A stretch of DNA of 64,000 bases from assembly GCF_900312745.1 (NCBI RefSeq), contig NZ_OMPD01000013.1:124001-188000 (forward strand). The letters run 5' to 3'. Below the pieces are notes generated by a model. It ran no database searches and had not been told where the DNA came from. It worked only from the letters and a program-made list of their open reading frames with translations. Each line of letters starts with the position of its first letter. Within the stretch, counting starts at the first letter, position 1. Source of the stretch: Aquimarina sp. AU58. GTDB lineage: Bacteria > Bacteroidota > Bacteroidia > Flavobacteriales > Flavobacteriaceae. Positions 31,153-40,075 of the stretch are shown piece after piece. The position numbers were made by a program, and so were the translations under genes.

Positions 31153-31186
31153 AAATACATCAATATTTTAACATATTGATGTATTT
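31153..31186. promoter_or_regulatory. 14-bp perfect inverted repeat between regulator and susC
   Basis: AAATACATCAATAT and ATATTGATGTATTT with a 6-base loop. It is AT-rich and ends next to the candidate susC -33 box. It could be the terminator of the regulator gene or an operator for its HTH; symmetry and position fit both. Confidence 0.5.
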
Positions 31187-31221
31187 AAGATGTAATTATT
31201 TTGAGGAAATAAATGAGGTAT

Positions 31222-33975
31222 TTAGAGTTTCATTAAGAAACTTGATAGGCTATCCTTAGCATTAAGCTCTAGTTTTTTTCTTAATCGATAACGTTGTAAC
31301 TCTACACCTCTTACACTTATTCCTAATAATGGAGCTATATCTTTAGTAATTAATCCAATTTTAATATAAGCACAAAGTTTAAGGTCTTTGGTCGTTAGTT
31401 TTGGAAATTTTGATATTAATGATTTGAAAAAATCCTCATGCAATTCATTAAAATTAGATTCAAAGATTTTCCAATTATCATTACTATTAATATGCTTTTT
31501 AGACAAGTCTAATAATCGCTTAGTTCTATATTCATTTGTAGAAAACTTTTTTAACCTATTAAGTTCATTCCTTAACTCTATTATCATTTCATTTTTATTG
31601 GTTACTGATAAAGTAGAATTTGTAAGCTCTCGTTTCTTATTTCTTATTTCCTTTTCGAGGTTTTTCTTTTCAATTTCATTGATTTTCTTTTGCGTCTCTC
31701 GCATATACTCTTCCTGAAGCATCAATTGTTGTTTTCTTATCTTTATTTTATTGATTTTATAGACCATAAATAGTAATCCCATTGCCAGAAAGGAGTACAA
31801 CAATTTCATAGTATTAGAGAAATACCAGGGAGGTAACACTTTTAAATCTATCTGTTTTATCGAATTTTCTCCTTGTTGCGTATCATTTTCTAATACTAAT
31901 GTATAATCTCCGTAAGGAAGGTTTTGTAGAATCAACTTTCCTTCTTTAACAAATTCCTTTTGATCTACTTCTCCCGATAGTGTATAACTAAAATCATTTC
32001 CATAAGATTTTGGCATGTATATTTCGAATGCTAAATATTTAGCATCTTCAAATGGTATATGAATAAGTGTATCAAGTATTGAGAATTGTTTTGTTCTAGA
32101 GTATATTTTATCTATTACTGGTGTTGGTGAAATCTTTTTATCCTTTCGTAATGCATTTATATTATACATTGCAAAACCATCATTAAGATTAATCATTCTT
32201 AAGGAATCATTTTTAAAAATAACCTTTTCATATTTCGCAACAAGACGTTGCTTAATACCGGCAACATTAATTTTATAGATTTCTTTATAGTTATTATCTG
32301 TAAGCGTTAATGTGTTTTCACTTTTTCTATCTATAAACCAAGCTTCATTTTTTTCTTTATGGATAAGTACCTTATCATCATAATCTTTAAACCTATTAAA
32401 CCGACCAATACTATCTTTTTGTTGAAAATACTGAAACCATTTCCCCGAATTATAAAATACAATATCGGCATCAATTTTAAAGATATTGGTTTGGTATTGT
32501 TTAAAATTTTCATTCTCTCCGTAAGAAGTAACTTTTAGTGCTTTAGTATAATCTTCATTCAGTTCTATTCTAAAAACTCCTTTATATGAATGTGTAACCC
32601 AAATCACTCTGTCTGATTCAAAAACAATACTATTTACCAAAAAAGATAGATTTTCAATTACATGAGAATGCCAATCGTTCCCATCCTTTCTTAAGAAATT
32701 AATTCCGTAATAAGTTCCTTGTAAGTACTCTTTTTGTTGCCCTGGTACTTTTATAGTACAATAGACACCTCCCGATGTTAGTTTTTGTGATAACTTATTG
32801 TCCTCGATCAAAAAACTACCGTCATTATGTCCAGCAATAATTTGGTTTTCTATACTACTTAAATCCCACACCTGTCCTTCTGACCCTTCGATAAACTGTA
32901 GCTTTTTATCATTAGAATAGGTATAAATCCCAGTATTACTAGCCAGGTAATATTTTTCATTTAAAAAGGCAACATCATATACTGTTCCTACGGTTCCTGT
33001 AAAATCTTTATAATATGAAAAGGGAGTTCTAAAATCAATTCTTCCTAGTCCATTATCCAAAGCTGCCCAAAGATTTCCTTCATGAACTTTTAATCCCAAA
33101 ACTGTATTGTTTTGCAAACCCGATTCTTTATTGAGGTATTGAAGGGTTTTTGTGTTTAGATTATAAATTATAACCCCATTCTTAATTGTTCCTAATGCCA
33201 GCTGCTTTTCATCTAAAAAAGCAGACTTGTTAAGTACGTTAGTATTTAAAAATAAATTGACTTCTTCTGGTAGTGGTGTTAACTTATTAGAATCATAAAT
33301 AAACCCTCCTGCATTCAGATCAAAAAAGAAAAGTTTATTTGAAATTACCGAAACATTGTTCACAGAGCTAATTGTATACTCGCTCTCTGAAAACTCAAAA
33401 GGTATTAGCTTATTTTCTTTTAATTCCTGAACTCCTTTATTTCTGTTAGCAACTATTAATTTATCATTATAAACAGTAATATCATATACTCCCTGACTAT
33501 CCTCAATATATTGGATTTGATTACCATCATATACATAAACCCCTCCTGCAAAGGATTCAAAAACAATACGATCTTTATACGCTATTATCTTCCAAAATTG
33601 TTCATTCTTAAATTGATGATTCGCATCAAAAGAAGAAACTAATGAAGTATATGTATAATTCCCGTAAATATCTTTTTCCCAAAACCCAAATTCTTCATAA
33701 GACCCTGTATAAATCCTGTTTTTTATACATAAGACTGATCTAATTATCGTTTTGTTTGGTAATTCAAATAATTGCCAGGATTGCCCATTATATCGTAACA
33801 AACCTTTATTGTTTGCTACATAAACGACTCCATTAGCATCAATATCAATACCCCAATTTTGGTTATCGGCTTTATAGTTGGCTATGGTGTAGTTTTCTAT
33901 TTCGGGGTGAAATGTTTGACCAAACGAAATACTATATACTACAATAAAAAAAGTATAAAGTAACAGTTTTTTCAT
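31222..33975 (-). CDS. Propeller / Y_Y_Y / LuxR-type HTH membrane regulator of the glucan locus
   Basis: The 917-aa protein (start at Met6 of the longest frame, giving MKKLLLYTFFIVVYSISFGQ as signal) carries repeated propeller-like blades over residues about 25-620 (GVVYVANNKGLLRYNGQSW and similar), a triple-Tyr-like Ig domain (about 680-745), one membrane helix (MKLLYSFLAMGLLFMVYKI), a Lys/Glu-rich coiled coil, and a C-terminal LuxR-type HTH (LTTKDLKLCAYIKIGLITKD, ISVRGVELQRYRLRKKL). There is no histidine kinase or receiver domain, so sensing and DNA binding are in one chain, unlike hybrid two-component systems. Such proteins sit beside SusCD loci in Flavobacteriia; here it is directly upstream of susC on the same strand. 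Confidence 0.88.
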   Translation of the reverse strand: MKKLLLYTFFIVVYSISFGQTFHPEIENYTIANYKADNQNWGIDIDANGVVYVANNKGLLRYNGQSWQLFELPNKTIIRSVLCIKNRIYTGSYEEFGFWEKDIYGNYTYTSLVSSFDANHQFKNEQFWKIIAYKDRIVFESFAGGVYVYDGNQIQYIEDSQGVYDITVYNDKLIVANRNKGVQELKENKLIPFEFSESEYTISSVNNVSVISNKLFFFDLNAGGFIYDSNKLTPLPEEVNLFLNTNVLNKSAFLDEKQLALGTIKNGVIIYNLNTKTLQYLNKESGLQNNTVLGLKVHEGNLWAALDNGLGRIDFRTPFSYYKDFTGTVGTVYDVAFLNEKYYLASNTGIYTYSNDKKLQFIEGSEGQVWDLSSIENQIIAGHNDGSFLIEDNKLSQKLTSGGVYCTIKVPGQQKEYLQGTYYGINFLRKDGNDWHSHVIENLSFLVNSIVFESDRVIWVTHSYKGVFRIELNEDYTKALKVTSYGENENFKQYQTNIFKIDADIVFYNSGKWFQYFQQKDSIGRFNRFKDYDDKVLIHKEKNEAWFIDRKSENTLTLTDNNYKEIYKINVAGIKQRLVAKYEKVIFKNDSLRMINLNDGFAMYNINALRKDKKISPTPVIDKIYSRTKQFSILDTLIHIPFEDAKYLAFEIYMPKSYGNDFSYTLSGEVDQKEFVKEGKLILQNLPYGDYTLVLENDTQQGENSIKQIDLKVLPPWYFSNTMKLLYSFLAMGLLFMVYKINKIKIRKQQLMLQEEYMRETQKKINEIEKKNLEKEIRNKKRELTNSTLSVTNKNEMIIELRNELNRLKKFSTNEYRTKRLLDLSKKHINSNDNWKIFESNFNELHEDFFKSLISKFPKLTTKDLKLCAYIKIGLITKDIAPLLGISVRGVELQRYRLRKKLELNAKDSLSSFLMKL

Positions 33976-34052
33976 ACGAATTGTTGGCATTAATTAGCTA
34001 ACATATGAATTGATTTTCAATAATTAACAATTATTTTGCAAGAATTAAAACA

Positions 34053-34096
34053 TAAAAAGCCCGAGGTTTTAGCTATTTTTAACTACAACCCCAGGC
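34053..34096 (-). terminator. Intrinsic terminator after the S41 operon
   Basis: On the minus strand GCCTGGGGTT pairs with AACCTCGGGC (two G-T wobbles) and is followed by T5. It separates the S41 peptidase gene from the glucan-locus regulator. Confidence 0.65.
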
Positions 34097-34162
34097 AACC
34101 GCTCCCCCGAACCTAACTACCTTTAATGCTTTAATATAGATTAGATCTATAGTGAATTGGTA

Positions 34163-35212
34163 CTATTGCAATTCAACTATTGCGCGCTCTATCACCTCAT
34201 CTTTTGTTGTATCTTCAAGGTTAAGTATTATAGGAATATCTGGATCTACTCCATCATCCAGGTGTTTTCCCTGGGCATCAATAAATTCACTTGTAGACAG
34301 GCTCCAATACCATCCATTAGCTAAATATCCGTCGGCTACAGATCCACTTCCTCCTCCTGTTCTTTGTCCTACAGTTTTTATGCTTTCTACCGGATCTACA
34401 GAATACAAGAAAGTAGTAGAAGCACTGTACACATTTCTATCAGTAAGTACCATTACAGGTTTTAGATATTTGTTCGCACTACCCGACGGCTGAAGAGTAA
34501 TATGACTATCAGAAAAATCATTTGGTCCCGGACCCGTTTTAAAACGCTCAAAACCGGTATAAATAGGTTTATCTGTAAAATAAGATGCAAATTTGGTTGC
34601 CAAAGCCGGATCGCCTCCTGTATTAGTCCGCATATCAAAAACAAGACCTTTGGTGTCTTTTAAATCCAGAAATATTCGCTCAATTTCATCATCAGAAATC
34701 TCAACATTCCACGAAGGAATCCATAGATATCCGATTTTTCTATCTTGCGGTAAAGTACCCCATACCGCTCTAAACCCCTGTCCGCCTGATAATGTCTTTA
34801 TTTCAGAATTAACTGTATTACCAATATAATTATTCACTAAGATCGCTGCGTCTATTCCTGCTGGATACCCTTCTTCAAGATCAAAACCTATAGACATACC
34901 ATTTGGATTGTTTTGATCTTCTATAAGGCTAGAATGACCGTCTCTTAAACTTTTGGTAACCTCACCTAGAATTTCAAAAAATTCTTTTTGAGTTGTAGTG
35001 GTATTAATCTTCCCTCTAAGATTGCTTCTCAGCGTATTTATATTCACATTCTTAAATTCCAGCATAGCATATTTCTCTTGTACCAGAGTCGTATACTCAT
35101 CAAATACAGCAAGTGCATCTGTTCCTGGATTTGGTTCCATCAACGCTTTTTCGCAAGAACTGAACACCATCAAAAATAGAAGCAGACCTATTTTTATTTT
35201 TAGATATTTCAT
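34163..35212 (-). CDS. S41 family peptidase, lipoprotein
   Basis: The 349-aa protein has a lipoprotein signal (MVFSSC, Cys20). The tail-specific-protease core is visible: an N-terminal helical part, GSGXR-poor linker, IGYLWIPSWNVEISDDE, the strand-turn GLVFDMRTNTGGDPALA, then LTDRNVYSASTTF with the likely nucleophile Ser in YSAS, and GQRTGGGSGS. No clear PDZ domain is present. It is the last of five same-strand genes beginning at 38718, with 41 bp to the gene upstream. Substrate unknown; envelope location is expected. Confidence 0.85.
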   Translation of the reverse strand: MKYLKIKIGLLLFLMVFSSCEKALMEPNPGTDALAVFDEYTTLVQEKYAMLEFKNVNINTLRSNLRGKINTTTTQKEFFEILGEVTKSLRDGHSSLIEDQNNPNGMSIGFDLEEGYPAGIDAAILVNNYIGNTVNSEIKTLSGGQGFRAVWGTLPQDRKIGYLWIPSWNVEISDDEIERIFLDLKDTKGLVFDMRTNTGGDPALATKFASYFTDKPIYTGFERFKTGPGPNDFSDSHITLQPSGSANKYLKPVMVLTDRNVYSASTTFLYSVDPVESIKTVGQRTGGGSGSVADGYLANGWYWSLSTSEFIDAQGKHLDDGVDPDIPIILNLEDTTKDEVIERAIVELQ

Positions 35213-35253
35213 TACAATGTTTTTATTAAAAAATTAATTAAAATGCATCACTC

Positions 35254-36027
35254 TTACTTTGTGCGTTTGAAAATGTTATATCGAATAGAGAGTGAATGTG
35301 TACCATACGTTACCGGGTATTTCTTAACTTCAGAAAACTTTCTCAGATGCCATTTATACGCTACAGAAAACCGATTTGATAATCGATACCGTATACTTGT
35401 TCTTACCTGAAAATGCCTGGGTATAGTTCTCAATTTGTAGTACTTAAAGGCAAAACGGTCTTCAAGTTTACTGTTTTGATAATCAAAATCTCCACTCTCT
35501 AATACACTCTGCGGCACAGAAAAAGAAAACCCACTACCTTCTCTGAAATAAGAAGCTAGTCCTATATCTAAACCAAAACGGAATTTTTTATAGTCATAAA
35601 TACCCGAAGCCCATAAGGTACTTCCTGTAACATCATACCCACTATTATTACCTAAACCCTCAAAGGTTTTTGTGTATAAATCCAGCACATCCCATGTTGC
35701 ACCAATAAATAGGTTTTCTTTAATACGATGAAGATATTTGGCCTGTAACATAGAGTTATAAGTACTTACCGTATTATCATGAGTAGCAGCTTTTTCTGTA
35801 GTTATTATTCCTTGTAAATTAATTCCCCAGATTGCTTTTTCATTTTCTTTTAGATATCCTAGTCCAAATACACCACCAAATCCATTATACTTCACATTAG
35901 AGTATTTTATGTCCTGAAAGGAAGAAAAACCACCACCAATGTCGACATAAAAAGAGGATGTTTTTTGTGCATAAAGCTGTACTAGGCTAACTGCAAAAAA
36001 GAGCACAATTAAATAGGTTTTTTTCAT
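35254..36027 (-). CDS. Outer-membrane beta-barrel-like protein
   Basis: The 257-aa product is counted from MKKTYLIVLFFAVSLVQLYAQ, a clear signal peptide; the longer frame upstream overlaps the preceding gene. The mature part is a series of amphipathic beta strands (GGGFSSFQDIKYSN, AIWGINLQGIITTEK, RFSVAYKWHLRKFSEV) and ends LSIRYNIFKRTK, consistent with a 10-12-strand porin-like barrel. No family name can be given. It sits between a small secreted protein and an S41 peptidase in the same operon. Confidence 0.65.
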   Translation of the reverse strand: MKKTYLIVLFFAVSLVQLYAQKTSSFYVDIGGGFSSFQDIKYSNVKYNGFGGVFGLGYLKENEKAIWGINLQGIITTEKAATHDNTVSTYNSMLQAKYLHRIKENLFIGATWDVLDLYTKTFEGLGNNSGYDVTGSTLWASGIYDYKKFRFGLDIGLASYFREGSGFSFSVPQSVLESGDFDYQNSKLEDRFAFKYYKLRTIPRHFQVRTSIRYRLSNRFSVAYKWHLRKFSEVKKYPVTYGTHSLSIRYNIFKRTK

Positions 36028-36052
36028 GTTTTCGTTTTTATGAATTAATTCA

Positions 36053-36520
36053 CTATTGTATTGCGCGTTTAAAAATGTAACGTGTAATAAATATCCCATT
36101 ACTATCTCCTTCACCTGCATCACTTTCTACAGCACTGGTTACAAAAATCAGATCCCAACCTTCTGCCAGCATTGTGGTTATTTTTGATGAAATTACCGCA
36201 TCGTTTGCTGCAATATTCTGAAAACGAATCCCTACCAGATTGTAAAAGTTTAAGAGTTTAGTCTCCTCAAAATCCTTAACACGAATCGCTTTTCTTTTTG
36301 ATTTATTACGTGTATTATCATCTTCTGTCTGCGTAGAGGTGAATTCTTTATAATCTCTTTCTGCATTTGCCGAAATAAGTCTTGAACGCCCTAAACCACT
36401 TGGGACTATAGATTCTACACTGGTAATAACTTTTACTTCATATTTTGGAGCAGAAGTTTGTGCACTACTTGTTATCATTGATGCGATAATAAATACGCTT
36501 AATAGAATTACTTTTTTCAT
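36053..36520 (-). CDS. Secreted protein with DUF4177-like C-terminal motif
   Basis: The 155-aa protein has a signal peptide (MKKVILLSVFIIASMITSSA, then Q). The C-terminal half, with an IAANDAVISSKITTMLAEGW stretch followed by DLIFVTS, resembles DUF4177 domains (small alpha+beta, INxxAAEGWELV pattern), but the family call is tentative. It is 25 bp upstream of the barrel gene and 102 bp downstream of the larger S41 gene. Function unknown. Confidence 0.55.
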   Translation of the reverse strand: MKKVILLSVFIIASMITSSAQTSAPKYEVKVITSVESIVPSGLGRSRLISANAERDYKEFTSTQTEDDNTRNKSKRKAIRVKDFEETKLLNFYNLVGIRFQNIAANDAVISSKITTMLAEGWDLIFVTSAVESDAGEGDSNGIFITRYIFKRAIQ

Positions 36521-36622
36521 TTTTCTTACTTTTTATTATTTATTATTTATTATTAATTTCAGTGTTCTTCCTTCTTACACAACAGTAAACTTCTAGAACA
36601 CCCTATTTTTATTGTCTAAATA

Positions 36623-38518
36623 TTATTTTACTTCTTTTATCAATTGTTTTGCTTTTTCTAAAACAGCATCTTTTCCACTAATAAACTCTTTAATTGTCGG
36701 GTATACTTTATGATGCGGTACAGTACCACTACCTTCTGGAAATAATCTCTTATCAACGTCTTGCTCATTAATCACAATGAAGATGGAAAAGATCAGTTTA
36801 GAATTGGGTAGATTATAAAACAGCGGGATAGACCCTGTATGCCTGTAATATCCTCCTCCAGTTTCTTCTCCTATAAAAATGGCATTACTTTTATCTCTCA
36901 CTAGTGCACTAAACAAACCTCCTCCAGAAAAAACTCTACCACTCGTCAAGACAAATACATTTCCTTTAAACTTATTTTTTGCCGGATCACGATGAATAAC
37001 TTTATCTTCTCTCCAATAATACGCCCCATCATCTCCTTTTATCATTTCTTCTTTCACCATCTTTTTCATTGTTTTCTGGATAGTTTCAGGAGTACTATCT
37101 GCATCCAGTTCCATCATATCATACCATTGCGATAGTAAATACTGTGGATATGGTGGTACATTATCAATGGTGCTTAATTTTCTATACTTATTCTCTTTAA
37201 AATGCGTATCAATTAAGTACGAGGCTAATTCCATATCATTTCCATCATCTCCACCTGTATTTTCTCTGATATCTAAAATCAGGTTCTTAATTCCTTTTTT
37301 ATTTATTTCACTGAAAGAGTTTTTAAGGAATCCGAAGAATTTTTTTTGATTCTTTCGGGTTTCAGTAGAAAATGTATTTACCGTTAATAAAGCCGTATTA
37401 TCATCCACATATTCTAAGTAATATGGTTTTTCATAATGATTTTCTGTAATTGTATTTTCTAATCCAGATTTCGGAATTCCCGTTAATTCTACAGTACAAC
37501 TTTCTTTATCTGAATTATGTAAATATGCTATGGTAAATTTCTCTTGTGGACCAAAAACCAAAAAGTAATTGGTCGAAAAATCATCCTCTAATTGCCTGTA
37601 TTTAAAAGTAGTATTATACCCATCAGAGCTTAATAATTTAAAAGCCTCTGTAGTTATCTTTTTGGTTGTGTTTCCGTTAATACTTAAAATCTGATCCCCT
37701 TTCTTTAGTTTCCCATAGTTCTGTGCAGCAATCAATGTATCTTTTAAGAATTTTACTTTGAAAGGGAAAAAGGCATTGGTAGTATTACTTTTTAATTCTG
37801 AAAAAATATCTCCCGAGGCATAAAAACTAGAATGCCCACAATTTATTTTAGTATGAATTCCTGCAATTAGGTTATAAAATTCCCGAATATTTTGAAGCTT
37901 TGGTAGTCTTTCATTTGCCTTTTTAAATATCAAATCAAAGGTATCTTTAGCAGTATACAAATACATTCCGCTATGTGCCGTTTCTATAATATCACGATAG
38001 ATTTTTAAATCTTCTTTTAATACTAAAGGATCAAATGGTTGTTTAGGTAATGCTGGTGTAAATATTATTTCTTGTCCATCTTGATTAATAAAAACAAACT
38101 GCGTTTTGGTTAGTTTTTTAATAGTTCGAGTATTGACTTCTTTAGTAGTACTATTTACATAACTTATCGTTTTGTTATCACTATTATAGGTCCATTTCTC
38201 TTCAGTAACATCTCCATTTATCTCTGTATTTAATGTATAGTCTGAATTGAATTTGAATCTGGCGTTAGACACCAACTCTTTAATAGATAATAGTATTTCC
38301 TGTTTATTAGACTTTAGTTCTTTACCTTCTTTTTTATCTCCTTTTTTTTCTGCTTCGGTCAATATTTTTACATATAAACCCTCTGCCACAGATTCTATTC
38401 CCGATGGATCGTATTTCCATTCTCGGTCTAATAAATATTCTAAATCTTGAATCTTCTGGCTATATACAGAAATACTTATAAAAAATAAGAGACAGATTAT
38501 GTATGTTAGTTTTTTCAT
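36623..38518 (-). CDS. S41 family peptidase, secreted, 631 aa
   Basis: Signal peptide MKKLTYIICLLFFISISVYS then Q. Residues about 20-165 are an extra lipocalin-like N-terminal region (EEKWTYNSDNKTISYV). A helical region follows, then a PDZ-like segment (LKKGDQILSINGNTTKKITT, about 270-300), then the S41 core: LILDIRENTGGDDGND, VLTSGRVFSGGGLFSALV with the likely nucleophile Ser in VFSGG, and FIGEETGGGYYRHTGS. The start overlaps the stop of the upstream 67-aa gene (ATGA). Two different S41 enzymes in one operon suggest a dedicated envelope processing function. Confidence 0.88.
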   Translation of the reverse strand: MKKLTYIICLLFFISISVYSQKIQDLEYLLDREWKYDPSGIESVAEGLYVKILTEAEKKGDKKEGKELKSNKQEILLSIKELVSNARFKFNSDYTLNTEINGDVTEEKWTYNSDNKTISYVNSTTKEVNTRTIKKLTKTQFVFINQDGQEIIFTPALPKQPFDPLVLKEDLKIYRDIIETAHSGMYLYTAKDTFDLIFKKANERLPKLQNIREFYNLIAGIHTKINCGHSSFYASGDIFSELKSNTTNAFFPFKVKFLKDTLIAAQNYGKLKKGDQILSINGNTTKKITTEAFKLLSSDGYNTTFKYRQLEDDFSTNYFLVFGPQEKFTIAYLHNSDKESCTVELTGIPKSGLENTITENHYEKPYYLEYVDDNTALLTVNTFSTETRKNQKKFFGFLKNSFSEINKKGIKNLILDIRENTGGDDGNDMELASYLIDTHFKENKYRKLSTIDNVPPYPQYLLSQWYDMMELDADSTPETIQKTMKKMVKEEMIKGDDGAYYWREDKVIHRDPAKNKFKGNVFVLTSGRVFSGGGLFSALVRDKSNAIFIGEETGGGYYRHTGSIPLFYNLPNSKLIFSIFIVINEQDVDKRLFPEGSGTVPHHKVYPTIKEFISGKDAVLEKAKQLIKEVK

Positions 38519-38718
38519 TTCTTTTTTGATATTGTAATAATTTGATCAATCACATAAATTGTTATTCCGATTAGGATAGGTAGTATAAGAACCAGATCAA
38601 CTCGTATTGCCGGACCAGTTATAGTTTTTTCCCATTTGGTTATCTGTAATTCCCAAACAATAAAACTGGACCAGATCACAACTAAAAAAACCAGCAATAT
38701 TATAACTACACGTTTCAT
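38515..38718 (-). CDS. Small two-helix membrane protein
   Basis: The 67-aa protein has two hydrophobic helices (MKRVVIILLVFLVVIWSSFI and DLVLILPILIGITIYVIDQI) with a short polar link. Its stop overlaps the S41 start by 4 bp, so the two are translationally coupled; it may assist or anchor the peptidase. No family recognised. It is first in the five-gene operon and lies just downstream of a cluster of inverted and direct repeats. Confidence 0.7.
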   Translation of the reverse strand: MKRVVIILLVFLVVIWSSFIVWELQITKWEKTITGPAIRVDLVLILPILIGITIYVIDQIITISKKK

Positions 38719-38747
38719 TTTTGAATAGTTTAATTTTTAACGTTGTA

Positions 38748-38871
38748 CAAAGATTTGTTAAAAGGAAAAAGACAGCCAAGAAAAGTAATAGAGTAGCGGT
38801 TCGGATTTCAGAAATCCGAACGGAAATAGTCCTAAAAACAAGGGTTTTACTCCTGTTTCAGGAATCCGAAC
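38748..38871 (-). promoter_or_regulatory. Candidate AraC operator cluster and promoter of the S41 operon
   Basis: GTTCGGATTTC-A-GAAATCCGAAC at 38799-38821 is a perfect 23-bp palindrome. The half TTTCAGGAATCCGAAC at 38856-38871 repeats 38806-38821 with one change. A near -7 sequence AATCTTTG lies at 38748-38755 (minus). The repeats are about 50-120 bp upstream of that -7, between the membrane AraC gene and the operon it precedes. Confidence 0.55.
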
Positions 38872-38885
38872 TTAAAAAAAGAAGG

Positions 38886-39989
38886 TTATTTTTCGTTTTT
38901 AAAACGAGAAGGAGTGGTGCCTGTATATTTTCTAAAAGCATCATAAAATGTACTTTTACTTTGAAAACCAACTTCGTTACCAATACCTTCGACGCTTAAA
39001 CTATTTGCGATATCACTTCTTAGAAGTTCTTTTGCTTTTTCAACCCTAAAACTATTGATATAGGAGTTGAAATTTTGATTAAGTTGAGAGTTTATTACAC
39101 CCGAAATACGTTTGGGATGTGCTCCTATTTTTTCTGCAATATCAATGATAGTCAAATCAGGTACAGTATATACCTTTTCATCCTGAATGTATTTTTTTAT
39201 TTCTTGTAGTAATTGTATTGTACTTTCATTATTTATTAAAGAATCATTGTTTTTGTTACTTTTGTCAATAGTTTTTTCACTATTCTCAAGAGGAATTAAA
39301 GCCTCTACATTTTGTTGAAGAATACCTCTTACAGATATCCAATACAATAGCATAACATTAATGGTAGAAATTGTTATAAGAAAGTAAAACCCGGTGTCAA
39401 AAAACTCAGAAGCTATTGCAATAAAAGTAAGTAGAAGTCCAAAACCAACAAATCCTCTTGCCCAACGTAACTCTCTATATTTTGTAGACGTATATTGGTC
39501 TTTTAACTCCTTAGTATGTTTTTTAATAAAGTTTAGGGTTTTAAAACCTATATAAAAAGAAAAAAGAACACCTCCCCAAAGTATTAAATCATACCAAAGA
39601 GATTCTTCTATTACCATTTTCGAATCATTATCCTGAAAAAATACAACTATTGCGATAATGAATTCTAATACTCCAGGAATTAGTGTCCAGTAACTAAGTT
39701 TGTTTTTAGAAAGTATTGAAACCTGCTGAACGTAGATATAAAATAAAGGAAACATCAACCAGGTAAAATCAAAAGGTAATAAGTCATATTGAGGGTAATA
39801 CGTTATAATATTTAAATCTTCTAAAATGACAGGAAGCAGGTTTAATGCATATACAATTATAAACCAACCCAAAAATAAAGTAGACTTATCCTTTTTTCTA
39901 TTTATGATAATGAGTAACAAGCCGAGAATAACACCTTGTATTAACCCAAGAGTATCTATAAAGGATACAATATTATAATTAATTTCCAT
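38886..39989 (-). CDS. Membrane-anchored AraC-family regulator
   Basis: The 367-aa protein has about seven N-terminal membrane helices (residues about 8-225), a Ser/Asn-rich linker, and a C-terminal AraC/XylS double HTH (about 265-365: DIAEKIGAHPKRISGVINSQ, GIGNEVGFQSKSTFYDAFRK, TGTTPSRFK). This build is common in Flavobacteriia and allows the membrane part to sense an envelope signal. It lies upstream of the S41 operon on the same strand, with palindromic sites in the 167-bp gap, making that operon its most likely target. Confidence 0.88.
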   Translation of the reverse strand: MEINYNIVSFIDTLGLIQGVILGLLLIIINRKKDKSTLFLGWFIIVYALNLLPVILEDLNIITYYPQYDLLPFDFTWLMFPLFYIYVQQVSILSKNKLSYWTLIPGVLEFIIAIVVFFQDNDSKMVIEESLWYDLILWGGVLFSFYIGFKTLNFIKKHTKELKDQYTSTKYRELRWARGFVGFGLLLTFIAIASEFFDTGFYFLITISTINVMLLYWISVRGILQQNVEALIPLENSEKTIDKSNKNNDSLINNESTIQLLQEIKKYIQDEKVYTVPDLTIIDIAEKIGAHPKRISGVINSQLNQNFNSYINSFRVEKAKELLRSDIANSLSVEGIGNEVGFQSKSTFYDAFRKYTGTTPSRFKNEK

Positions 39990-40075
39990 TATCTAAATGT
40001 ATAGAAATTCGTAGATGAAGCATTGTTACAATAATGACTCCAAAAAACATTAATTTATAAAATTATTTTGGTTGA

